This document shows, one piece after another, positions 45,363 through 54,273 of a stretch of DNA of 64,000 bases; the first letter of the stretch is position 1, and each line of letters starts with the position of its first letter. Under the pieces are notes generated by a model, which saw only the letters and a program-made list of their open reading frames with translations, did not search any database and was not told the origin of the DNA. Source of the DNA: AC-49 sp963766605 (lineage in GTDB: Bacteria; Actinomycetota; Thermoleophilia; Solirubrobacterales; Solirubrobacteraceae). The stretch lies in the NCBI GenBank assembly GCA_963766605.1, contig CAVYAT010000007.1:806001-870000 (forward strand), in the 5' to 3' direction. The position numbers were made by a program, and so were the translations under genes.

Positions 45363-46336
45363 CCACACTCAGCCTCGAGAACATCCCCGCCCTCAAGGAC
45401 GAGGTGCGCGCCCTGGCCAAGGAGCGCGACGCCGTCATCCTCGCCCACAACTACCAGGTCCCCGAGGTCCAGGACGTGGCCGACTACGTCGGCGACTCGC
45501 TCGGCCTGTCGCAGACCGCGGCCGGCGCCAGCACGTCGGTGATCGCGTTCTGCGGCGTGCACTTCATGGCCGAGACCGCGTCGATCCTTTGTCCGCACAA
45601 GACCGTCCTGATCCCGGACCTCGACGCCGGCTGCTCGCTGGCCGACTCGATCACCGCCGACCAGCTGCGCGACTGGAAGGCCCAGCACCCCGACGCCCTG
45701 GTCGTCATGTACGTCAACACGACGGCCGAGGTCAAGGCGCTGACCGACTACTGCGTGACGTCGTCCAACGCGGCCAAGGTCGTCCAGCACATCTTCGACC
45801 GCCACGGGGACGACACCGAGATCCTGTTCGGCCCCGACATGTTCCTCGGCGCGTATGTCGAGAAGACGCTCGGGCGCAAGCTGCACGTGTGGGACGGCGA
45901 GTGTCACGTCCACGCCGGCATCCGCCCGTCGGACATCGAGCAGACGCGCGCCGCGCACCCGGGCGCCGACTTCCTCATCCATCCCGAGTGCGGCTGCTCA
46001 ACCTCGGTGATGGAGTACGTCGCGGCGGGCGACGTCGACGCGCAGGGAGTCCACATGCTGTCGACCGGCGGCATGCTCGGCTACGCCAAGCACGCGGCCC
46101 CGGGCACGACCGCGATCGTCGCCACCGAGACGGGCATGCTGCACCCGCTGCGGATGGCCGCGCCCGACGTCGACTTCATCGCCGCCAACGAGGCGGCGTC
46201 GTGCAAGTACATGAAGATGATCACGCTGACGAACCTGCGCGACGGCCTGCGCGACCTCAAGCACGAGGTCAAGGTCGACCCCGAGACCGCGGCCAAGGCG
46301 CGCGTCTCGATCGAGCGCATGGTTGCGATCTCGTAG
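45359..46336 (+). CDS. nadA: Quinolinate synthase
   Basis: Iron-sulfur enzyme of 325 residues joining iminoaspartate and dihydroxyacetone phosphate to give quinolinate. Visible motifs are AVILAHNYQVPEVQDVADYV, GDSLGLSQ, FCGVHFMAETA, PDLDAGCSLAD, YVNTTAEVKA, HPECGCSTSVME, STGGMLGYAK and ANEAASCKYMKM. The three conserved Cys for the [4Fe-4S] cluster are within CSLAD, HPECGC and ASCKYM. The GTG overlaps the nadC stop. The usual partner nadB (aspartate oxidase) is absent between them and must be elsewhere or replaced by aspartate dehydrogenase. Confidence 0.95.
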   Translation: MTTLSLENIPALKDEVRALAKERDAVILAHNYQVPEVQDVADYVGDSLGLSQTAAGASTSVIAFCGVHFMAETASILCPHKTVLIPDLDAGCSLADSITADQLRDWKAQHPDALVVMYVNTTAEVKALTDYCVTSSNAAKVVQHIFDRHGDDTEILFGPDMFLGAYVEKTLGRKLHVWDGECHVHAGIRPSDIEQTRAAHPGADFLIHPECGCSTSVMEYVAAGDVDAQGVHMLSTGGMLGYAKHAAPGTTAIVATETGMLHPLRMAAPDVDFIAANEAASCKYMKMITLTNLRDGLRDLKHEVKVDPETAAKARVSIERMVAIS

Positions 46337-46342
46337 GGCGCC

Positions 46343-46359
46343 GGGCGCCTGTGGCGCCC
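46343..46359 (+). terminator. Hairpin just after nadA
   Basis: GGGCGCC, TGT, GGCGCCC: a perfect 7-bp GC stem 7 nt after the nadA stop. There is no U-tract, so it is at best a GC-type terminator. Confidence 0.5.
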
Positions 46360-46418
46360 CGGACTGCATCAGCGAGGGGGGAGCGGTTTGGATGTTTGTG
46401 GCGTTCGGCCGAGCGCCT

Positions 46419-46457
46419 GGGCTGCGTTTGCGTTGACTATCAACGCTTTCGCAGCCC
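46419..46457. other. Two-segment hairpin between convergent genes
   Basis: GGGCTGCG, TTT, GCGTTG, loop ACTAT, CAACGC, TTT, CGCAGCCC: two perfect helices separated by a symmetric TTT/TTT bulge, 39 nt in all. It lies in the 158-bp gap between nadA and the opposing M16 peptidase gene and is the same on both strands, so it could end transcription in both directions. Confidence 0.6.
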
Positions 46458-46494
46458 ACGCCTGGCGGCCGCCATCCTTGGGAACGGCCGAGCC

Positions 46495-47736
46495 CTAGAA
46501 CTCGCGCGCCTCGTGCGGCCCGACGACCGCGACCGCGGCGCTGTCGGGGTCTACGGCTCGCGCGACCTCGCGGACCTCGTCGAACGTGACGGCGTCCAGC
46601 TGCTCGATCGTGCCGTCGGGATCGGGCTGCTCGCCGTGCACGACCGCCATCGACGCGCACAGGCGCGCCACCGCGCCGGAGTTCTCCTGCCCGAGGACCT
46701 GACGGCCGGCGGCAAACGCGCGCGCCCGCGACACCTCCTCCTCGGTCGGCCCGTCGCGGTGCAGCTCGGCGACGATCTCGCGCATCCGGCCGTAGGCCTC
46801 AACGCACTTCTCCGAGTCCAGGCCGGCGCCGAGCTGGAGGATCGGCACGTCGGCGAATACGTGTGGCATCGCGTAGACCGAGTACGCGAGCCCGCGCTGT
46901 TCACGGATCTCGTCGAACAGCCGCGAGCCCATCGAGCCGCCGAGTAGCGTCGAGTAGACGACCAGGGCGGCGCGGGAGCTGCGGTCGGTGGCGAGCGTCG
47001 GGCGGTACAGGATCCGTACGTGCGACTGGTTGGACTCGCGCTCCTCGACCAGCGTCTGTAGGTCGGGCTCCGGTGCCGCCTCGTAGGCCTCCGGCGCCGG
47101 CAGCTCGGGCAGCCGGTCGAACAGCTCGTCGACGTCGTCGCCCGCGTGGTCGACGTTGCCGGCGATGAACACGCCGCCCCGTGCGCCCGACCACTGGCGC
47201 GCGCGGAACGCGACGATCGCGTCGCGCGTGAAGGTGCGCAGGTTGTCCTCGGGCCCGAGGACCATTCGCCCCAGCGGGTGCCCGCCGAACGCGGCGCGGT
47301 CGATCAGGTGCTCGGCGACGGTCGACGGCTGGTCGCGGGCGCGCTGGATCTCCTGGATGACGACGCCGCGCTCGCGGTCGAGCTCGTCCTGATCGATCAG
47401 CGGGCGGCCGACGATGTCGGTCAGCAGGTCGATCGCCTCGGGCGCGACTTCGGCGCGGCAGGTGATGTGGAACGCCACCAGGTCGTGTGATGTGTAGGCG
47501 TTGATCGACGCGCCCATCCGCTCCGCCGTCGCGTTGACCTTGCGGTAGTGGTCGTACTTCTCCCCGCCCTTGAACACGAGGTGCTCGAGGAAATGGGCCA
47601 TCCCGTTCTCGGCCTCGTGCTCGGTGCGCGCACCGGCGTCGAAGGCGATCAGGATCGTCGTCGCGCGTGTGCCGCCGAGCGCGATCCGGTGGATCGGAAG
47701 GCCGTTCGGACGGCTCGTCTGCGTGATCGTCGCCAT
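46495..47736 (-). CDS. M16-family zinc peptidase (PqqL/processing-peptidase type)
   Basis: A 413-residue metallopeptidase with the inverted zinc motif HFLEH (His48, Glu51, His52) in ENGMAHFLEHLVFKG and the more distal zinc Glu in the segment RERGVVIQEIQ. The C-terminal half is the catalytically inactive second M16 fold, with the conserved REQRGLAYSVYA. It resembles the mycobacterial PepR and Bacillus YmxG proteins. ATG 47736 is preferred over an upstream 16-codon extension. The substrates are probably peptides or misfolded fragments. Confidence 0.9.
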   Translation of the reverse strand: MATITQTSRPNGLPIHRIALGGTRATTILIAFDAGARTEHEAENGMAHFLEHLVFKGGEKYDHYRKVNATAERMGASINAYTSHDLVAFHITCRAEVAPEAIDLLTDIVGRPLIDQDELDRERGVVIQEIQRARDQPSTVAEHLIDRAAFGGHPLGRMVLGPEDNLRTFTRDAIVAFRARQWSGARGGVFIAGNVDHAGDDVDELFDRLPELPAPEAYEAAPEPDLQTLVEERESNQSHVRILYRPTLATDRSSRAALVVYSTLLGGSMGSRLFDEIREQRGLAYSVYAMPHVFADVPILQLGAGLDSEKCVEAYGRMREIVAELHRDGPTEEEVSRARAFAAGRQVLGQENSGAVARLCASMAVVHGEQPDPDGTIEQLDAVTFDEVREVARAVDPDSAAVAVVGPHEAREF

Positions 47737-47840
47737 GGCGGGGCACGATAACGATCCATTCCCGCGGGCTCGGCGCAACACCCCTTGCAGGAGGACGGAA
47801 CAGGAGAGAACGTCGCGCAGATGTGCAAACCTCGGGGCCG

Positions 47841-48692
<852 letters not shown>

Positions 48693-48694
48693 CG

Positions 48695-49561
48695 ATGAGA
48701 CTCAGCTTCTTCTTCCGCGAGGCGATGCGCTCGATCCGGCGCAACCCGATCCCGTCGTTCGCGGCCGTCGCGGCCGTGCTCGTCACGCTGCTCGTGCTCG
48801 GCATCTTCATCCCGATCGTACAGGCCGCCAACGGCGCCGCCGACACGGTCAGCAAGCGTGTCCAGCTCGACGTCTACATGAAGCACGACGCATCGCGCAA
48901 CGACAACGCGCGGGTGCGCAGCCAGATCCTCGCCACGCCGCACGTCGAGAAGCTCGTCTTCGTCAGCAAGTCCCAGGCCCTGCGTCAGCAGCGTAAGAGC
49001 GACCCCGAGGCGTTCATCCTGCTCGGCGGTTACAACCCACTGCCCGACAAGTTCGAGGTGCTGCCCGACAGCGCGTCGAACATCTCGAAGATCGTCGCGA
49101 CGCTCCCGCACGACCCGTCGATCGACAAGATCCAAAACCGCCAGCGCGAGACGAACAAGATCGTCCGCGGCACGCGCGTGCTGAAGGTCGCCATGGGGAT
49201 CCTGATCGGGCTGCTCGCCCTGGCCTCGGTGCTGCTGATCGCCAACACGATCCGCCTGTCGCTGTTCTCGCGCCGACGCGAGGTCGAGGTGATGAAGCTC
49301 GTCGGCGCGACCGACTCGTTCATCCGCTGGCCGTTTTTGATCGAGGGAATCGTGCTCGGAGCGCTCGGCGGGCTCGGCGCGGCGCTCCTGCTGCTGCTGG
49401 CCAAGCTGACGTTCCTCAACCCACTCAAGGACACGTTCCGCTTCATCTCGGTGCCGCACACGATCCCGGTTGGCGCGCTCGCGATCGTGCTGCTGGCGGC
49501 GAGTGTGATCGTCAGCGCGATCGGCTCCGGCCTCTCGCTGCGGCGCTTCCTGCGCGTTTGA
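48695..49561 (+). CDS. ftsX: Cell-division membrane protein FtsX
   Basis: Membrane partner of FtsE, 288 residues. Helix 1 (about 20-45) is followed by an extracytoplasmic domain (about 50-155, LDVYMKHDASRNDNARVRSQ) that binds hydrolases, and then three helices (about 167-190, 220-243 and 258-280) with the conserved RREVEVMKLVGATDSFIRWP loop and LIEGIVLGALGGLGAA. All four segments are intact. The following S41 protease gene has its own -10-like TAGCCT at 49589-49594. Confidence 0.94.
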   Translation: MRLSFFFREAMRSIRRNPIPSFAAVAAVLVTLLVLGIFIPIVQAANGAADTVSKRVQLDVYMKHDASRNDNARVRSQILATPHVEKLVFVSKSQALRQQRKSDPEAFILLGGYNPLPDKFEVLPDSASNISKIVATLPHDPSIDKIQNRQRETNKIVRGTRVLKVAMGILIGLLALASVLLIANTIRLSLFSRRREVEVMKLVGATDSFIRWPFLIEGIVLGALGGLGAALLLLLAKLTFLNPLKDTFRFISVPHTIPVGALAIVLLAASVIVSAIGSGLSLRRFLRV

Positions 49562-49606
49562 GTGGCTCGGCCGTAGTGGTCGGTGGGCTAGCCTGACCGA
49601 CCGGCC

Positions 49607-50774
49607 ATGCGCTCACCGACGTTCTCCCGCAACCTGCTCATCGTCCTGTTCTCGCTGACCGCGCTGGTCCTCGGCGTGCTGATCGGAGCGCTGCTCGAGC
49701 GGCCGAGCAAGAACGAGCAGGTCGTCGACGACGCGCTCAGCCGGATCCAGCACACCTACTACCGCGACCCGGGCGCCAAGAACCTCGCCGACTCCGCGAT
49801 CGCCGGCATGGTGTCAAGCCTCCACGACCAGTTCTCCAGCTACTTCACGCCGGCCCAGTACCGCCAGTTCCAGCAGGGTGAGCGCCATACGTTCTCGGGC
49901 ATCGGCGTGGTCGCCGTCAAGGACCCGCTCGGGCTGCGGATCGACCAGGTGTTCGCACAGTCGCCGGCCGGCGGTGCGCACCTGCGCCGCGGCGATGTGA
50001 TCGTCGCAGTCGGCAAGCGCTCGCTGCACGGACGCCCCGACGACTACTCGCGCGGCCTGATCCGCGGGCGCGACGGGACCAGGGTGACGATCACCGTGCT
50101 CTCGCGGGGCAAGCGCCGGACGGTCACGCTGCGCCGCGCGATGGTCGTCGCGCCGATCGTGACGTCGTCGGTGAAGACCGTCAACGGGCGCAAGCTCGGC
50201 TACGTCAGCCTTGCCGCGTTTGACCCGGGCGCGCACGCCGACGTGGCCGAGGCGGTGCGCAAGGTGCATCAAGAAGGGAGCCAAGGGGATCGTCTTCGAC
50301 CTGCGCGAGAACGGCGGCGGGCTCGTCAGCGAGGCGCGGCTGATCGCCAGCCTGTTCCTGCGCAACGGCACGATCGTCACGACTCGCGGGCGCGATGAGC
50401 CGACCGATGTGATCAGGGCGACCGGCCATCCGCTCGCGCCGAAGATCCCGCTCGTCGTGCTCGTCAACCGTGACACCGCGTCGGCGTCGGAGATCGTCAC
50501 CGGAGCGCTCAAGGACCACCATCGGGCGACGGTCGTGGGAACGAACACGTTCGGCAAGGGCGTCTTCCAGGAGGTCACGCAGCTCGCCAACGGCGGCGCG
50601 CTGGAGATCACCGTCGGCCAGTACTTCACCCCCGACGGCACCAACCTCGGCGCCGGCGGTGTCAAGCCGGGCGCCGGCATCGTGCCCAACGTGCGCGTCA
50701 CCCAGGACCCCAAGGCGCGCGTCGACCAGCAGCTCGCCAAGGCGCTGACGGTCCTGGCGGCCAAGACGAAGTGA
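49607..50774 (+). pseudogene. S41 carboxyl-terminal processing protease (CtpA-like), frameshifted
   Basis: Membrane-anchored C-terminal processing protease. The first frame gives an N-terminal helix (RNLLIVLFSLTALVLGVLIG), a PDZ domain (GIGVVAVKDPLGLRIDQVFA to RRGDVIVAVGKRSL) and ends at AVRKV near 50266. One extra base near 50267 shifts the frame; the second frame continues IKKGAKGIVFDLRENGGGLV. The catalytic Ser lies in NRDTASASEIVTGAL and the Lys in NTFGKGVFQE. Without the extra base the protein would be about 388 residues, normal for the family. The position after ftsEX is the conserved one. The stop overlaps the rnr GTG. The shift may be a sequencing artefact. Confidence 0.82.
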
Positions 50775-52481
50775 CCGTCGCGCTGCTGGAGCGCCGCGGG
50801 CGCTTCCTCGTCGCGACGCCGTTCTTCGAGCCCACGCGCGGGCGCAACATCACCGTCGAGCGCCACGGCAAGGCCGGGCCGGGCGATCTCGTGGAGCTCC
50901 GCGAGCCGCGCCGCGGCGGCGGCCGCGCGCAGGTCGCGCGCGTGCTCGGCAAGCCCGACAACGCGCGCGTCGTGATCGAGGCGCTGATGCTCGACCGGGG
51001 TCTCGCGCGGCGCTTTCCGCCCGGTGTCGAGCGCGCGGCCGCCGAGGCGTCACAGCAGCCGCACGCCGAGCAGCGCGAGCGCCGGGACCTGCGCGACCTG
51101 CCGACGTTCACGATCGACCCGGCGAGCGCGCGCGACTTCGACGACGCGATCAGCGCCGAGGATCTCGGCGACGGCGTCGTGCGCGTGTGGGTCCACATCG
51201 CCGACGTATCGACGTACGTGCGCCCGGGCTCGCCGGTCGATCGCGAGGCCTACCGCCGCGCGACGAGCGTCTACGTGCCCGGCGCGGTCGAGCCGATGCT
51301 TCCGGAGATCCTGTCCAACGGCGCCTGCTCGCTCGTCCCCGGCCAGGACCGGCTGACCGTGACCGTCGAGCTCGACATGCGCGGCGCCGAGGTCGTGCGC
51401 TCGCGCTTTGACCGCACCGTCATCCGCTCCGACGAGCGCCTCGACTACGAGCGCGTCGACCGGATCTTCGCGGGCTCCGAGCCCGCGGTCGAGCCGTGGG
51501 CGGCGCCGCTGGCCGCGGCGCGCAGGCGTCGCCGCGGCGCTGCACGAGCGCCGCGAGCAGGCCGGCGCGCTGGCCGTCGAATCGGTCGAGCCCGAGTTCT
51601 CGTTTGACCGCCGCGGGCACGTGACGCGGGCCGACGTGCGCGAGCAGACCGAGTCACACCGTCTGATCGAGCATCTGATGATCGCCGCCAACGAGGCGGT
51701 CGCCGGGCTGTTGGTCGACCGCGGCGTGCCGGCGCTGTTTCGCATCCACGAACGTCCCGCGCCCGAGGCCGTGCAGCGGCTGCTCGACCAGCTCGCGTCG
51801 CTCGGCGTCCCGACGCCGCCGGCGCCGGATCCGATGAGCGCCCAGCAGGCGGCCGACATCGCCGGCGAGGCGTCGCAGCTCGTGGCCGCGCACGTGAAGC
51901 GAAGCGGCCGCGGCGCCCAGGCGCTCGGCTCGCTCGTGCTGCGTTCGCTCAAGCGCGCCCGCTACCAGCCCGACAACGTCGGCCACGCCGGACTGCGCTC
52001 TGAGCGCTACTGCCACTTCACGTCGCCGATCCGTCGCTACCCCGACCTCATCTGCCACCGCGCGCTGCTCGGCGCGCTGGGCCACGACGAGCCGGCGCCG
52101 CGCGCCGAGCGGATGGAGGAGGCGGGGGAGTGGTGCTCGTCGCGCGAGCGCGACGCGATGACGATCGAGCGCGACGCCGACGACATCGCGCGCTGCTTCC
52201 TGCTCGAGCGCGCGTGGCGCGACGGCGGCCGTGACCAGGTCTTCGATGGTGAGGTCGTCGGCCTGATCGGCGCGGGCGCGTTCGTCGCGTTCGGCGAGGG
52301 CTACGAGGGCCTGTGTCCGGCGCGGCGGATGCGCGGCTGGTGGGAGCTCAACGAGCAGGGCACGATCCTGTCCGAGGCCGACAGCGGCCGGGCGATCCGC
52401 CTCGGCGACGCGATCAGCGTCCGTGTGCGCGCCATCGACGCCCCGCGCGGCCGCGTCGATCTCGAGCCGGCGAGCGAGTAG
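50771..52481 (+). pseudogene. rnr: Ribonuclease R/II-type exoribonuclease, frameshifted
   Basis: 3'-5' exoribonuclease of the RNB family. The first frame carries the RNB catalytic start TIDPASARDFDDAISAEDL and ADVSTYVRPGSPVDREAYRR. Near 51524 one extra A in GCGCGCAGG breaks the frame; the second frame resumes GVAAALHERREQAGALAVES and has the FTSPIRRYPDLICHRALLG segment and a C-terminal S1 RNA-binding domain (QVFDGEVVGLIGAGAFVAFG). The repaired length is about 569 residues with no room for the two N-terminal cold-shock domains of RNase R. It precedes smpB by 9 nt. It is most likely functional in the organism if the base is an error. Confidence 0.8.
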
Positions 52482-52490
52482 CGTCTGTTC

Positions 52491-52970
52491 ATGGCCAAGG
52501 GCGGCAAACGCAAGGTGGCACCGGGTGACGTGGCGTCCAACCGTCAGGCGTCGCACCGCTTCGAGTTCCTCGACAAGCTCGAGTGTGGGCTCGTGCTCCA
52601 GGGGACCGAGGTCAAGGCGCTGCGCAGCGGCTCGGCGCAGATCAAGGACGGCTACGCCGCGATCACCGGCGGCGAGTTGTGGCTGCACAACGTCCACATC
52701 CCGCCGTACGGGCCGGCGGCGCGGGAGAACCACGACCCCGAGCGCGCGCGCAAGCTGCTCGTCCATCGCCGCGAGCTCGACCGCCTCGCCGCGAGCTCGG
52801 CCGAGAAGGGGCTGACGCTCGTCCCCCTGCGCCTCTACTTCAAGGGGCCGCGGGCCAAGGTCGAGATCGCCGTCGCGCGCGGCAAGGATCGCTTCGACAA
52901 GCGCCAGTCGATCAAGGAGCGCGAGACACGGCGCGACATGGACCGTGCGCTGCGCGAGGCCAATCGCTAG
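52491..52970 (+). CDS. smpB: SsrA-binding protein SmpB
   Basis: The 159-residue RNA-binding partner of tmRNA in ribosome rescue. The beta-barrel core is typical: VASNRQASHRFEFLDKLECG, GLVLQGTEVKALRSGSAQIK, DGYAAITGGELWLHNVHIPP and KARKLLVHRRELDRL-like RARKLLVHRRELDRLAA. The C-terminal tail that inserts in the mRNA channel, GKDRFDKRQSIKERETRRDM, is present. tmRNA itself is encoded about 5.9 kb downstream at 58883, further than the usual close pairing. Confidence 0.96.
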   Translation: MAKGGKRKVAPGDVASNRQASHRFEFLDKLECGLVLQGTEVKALRSGSAQIKDGYAAITGGELWLHNVHIPPYGPAARENHDPERARKLLVHRRELDRLAASSAEKGLTLVPLRLYFKGPRAKVEIAVARGKDRFDKRQSIKERETRRDMDRALREANR

Positions 52971-52985
52971 CTGGACCAGTCCGGT

Positions 52986-53339
52986 CTAGATGCCGTAGGC
53001 GGCGCGCCAGCTCACGCGCTTGGCGCCCTTGTGGCACGACACGTTGGTGATCCCCAGCTCCGCCGCGCCGACGCGGTGGCGCGCGCACGTGAACGTCTGG
53101 CCGCCGACCTTGAGCGGCGCGGTGTGCTTGAGGCTGTGCTCGTAGCGCCCGATCGCGAAGTGCGCCTGGCCGCACGTGACGCCGGACACGGCGACCTGCG
53201 ACACGAACGTCTCGCCGACGCCCGGGTGGACCCGGAACGTCAACCCACAGCTGCTCGAGCTCGCCTGGGCGAGCGAACCGGCGCCGGCGATCGCCAGCGC
53301 CGCAATGACCACGACCAGCCCAACGGCACGAAGCTTCAT
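52986..53339 (-). CDS. Small secreted protein of unknown function
   Basis: Not recognised. The 117-residue product has a signal peptide (MKLRAVGLVVVIAALAIAGA, cleavage near AQA-S). The mature part of about 90 residues has four Cys (SSSCGLTF, GVTCGQAH, FTCARH, VSCHKGAK), likely two disulfides, in a beta-rich context with basic residues. It is tail-to-tail with smpB (15 bp apart) and begins 19 nt after the end of the M50 protease gene lying upstream on the same strand. It may be in one transcript with that gene. Similar four-Cys exported proteins are common in Solirubrobacterales. Confidence 0.65.
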   Translation of the reverse strand: MKLRAVGLVVVIAALAIAGAGSLAQASSSSCGLTFRVHPGVGETFVSQVAVSGVTCGQAHFAIGRYEHSLKHTAPLKVGGQTFTCARHRVGAAELGITNVSCHKGAKRVSWRAAYGI

Positions 53340-53358
53340 CGCGCGATGGTACTTGGCG

Positions 53359-54222
53359 TCAGTTGATGTGGCGAGCGAGGAACGTAAGGTCCATTCCCGC
53401 CACGAGCAGCACGATCAGGCTGATGTAGACGGCCGCGATGACGGCCCGGGTGGCCGGTGCGACGCGGTAGTACTTCTGCGTCTGCTCGCCGCCCTTCTTC
53501 AGCTGTCCCCAGCGGTGGTAGACGTCGAAGCCGCCGATGATCGCGAACAGCAGCACGAACGGCGACGTGAACACGATCGCCATCCCGACCATCACCGCGA
53601 GGCCGACGAACCACATGACCGGGGCCAGCGCGGCCATCGCGCGACCGCCGTCGAACGGCGTCACCGGGATCAGGTTGAAGAGGTTCAGGAAGAAGCCGAC
53701 GTAGGCGAGCTGCTGCCAGAACAGGCTTCCGGTCGCCTCGAAGATGGCCAGGCAGGCGGCCGCCCCGACCGAGCCCAGCAGTGGGCCGGCGAGGCCGACG
53801 CGCGCCTCGGCGGCGGCGTCGTCACCGAGCTTGCTCGCCATCACGACGGCGCCGAGGAACGGGATGAACATCGGTGCGCTGGCCGGGATGCCCTCGCGGC
53901 GCAGCGCGATCACGTGGCCCATCTCGTGGACGAACAGCAGCGCGACGATGCCGACCGCGAACGTCCACCCGAACAGCAGCGTGTAGGCGGCGATCGAGAC
54001 AAGCGCCGTGCTCGCCGTCGTCAGGAACTTGACCTTGGGCAGCAGCAACAGCAGCGCCTTGCCCTTGGCGGCCGCAGCGGCCAGCAGCGCGAGGATGCCG
54101 CCGCCGGTGCGCTTGCGCTTCTGCCCGAACGCGTCGTGCGCCGGCGCGGGCGGGTGCGCCGGGGGCGGGGCCTGCGGCGGCAGCCAGTCGGGCTGCGGAG
54201 GAGTGACGAGCTGGTTATCCAC
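53359..54222 (-). CDS. M50 (site-2) intramembrane metalloprotease
   Basis: A 287-residue membrane protease. The first 35 residues are Pro-rich and cytoplasmic. Membrane helices begin about residue 43. The zinc site is HEMGH (His99, Glu100, His103) in ALLFVHEMGHVIALRREG and the third ligand Asp is in NLFNLIPVTPFDGGRAMAAL. About five helices follow the first motif. There is no PDZ domain, so it is not an RseP-type enzyme but resembles the minimal Methanocaldococcus/SpoIVFB-like class. The likely substrates are membrane-bound precursors or anti-sigma factors, unknown here. Confidence 0.9.
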   Translation of the reverse strand: MDNQLVTPPQPDWLPPQAPPPAHPPAPAHDAFGQKRKRTGGGILALLAAAAAKGKALLLLLPKVKFLTTASTALVSIAAYTLLFGWTFAVGIVALLFVHEMGHVIALRREGIPASAPMFIPFLGAVVMASKLGDDAAAEARVGLAGPLLGSVGAAACLAIFEATGSLFWQQLAYVGFFLNLFNLIPVTPFDGGRAMAALAPVMWFVGLAVMVGMAIVFTSPFVLLFAIIGGFDVYHRWGQLKKGGEQTQKYYRVAPATRAVIAAVYISLIVLLVAGMDLTFLARHIN

Positions 54223-54273
54223 TGGGACTAGTGTGGCACCCGGGAGTCGGGATATTCGGGTCTACATTCAGGC

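Noticed and set aside
53176..54231. Plus-strand frame antisense to the M50 protease
   Set aside because: No start context or domain; the minus strand has HEMGH and the matching Asp motif.
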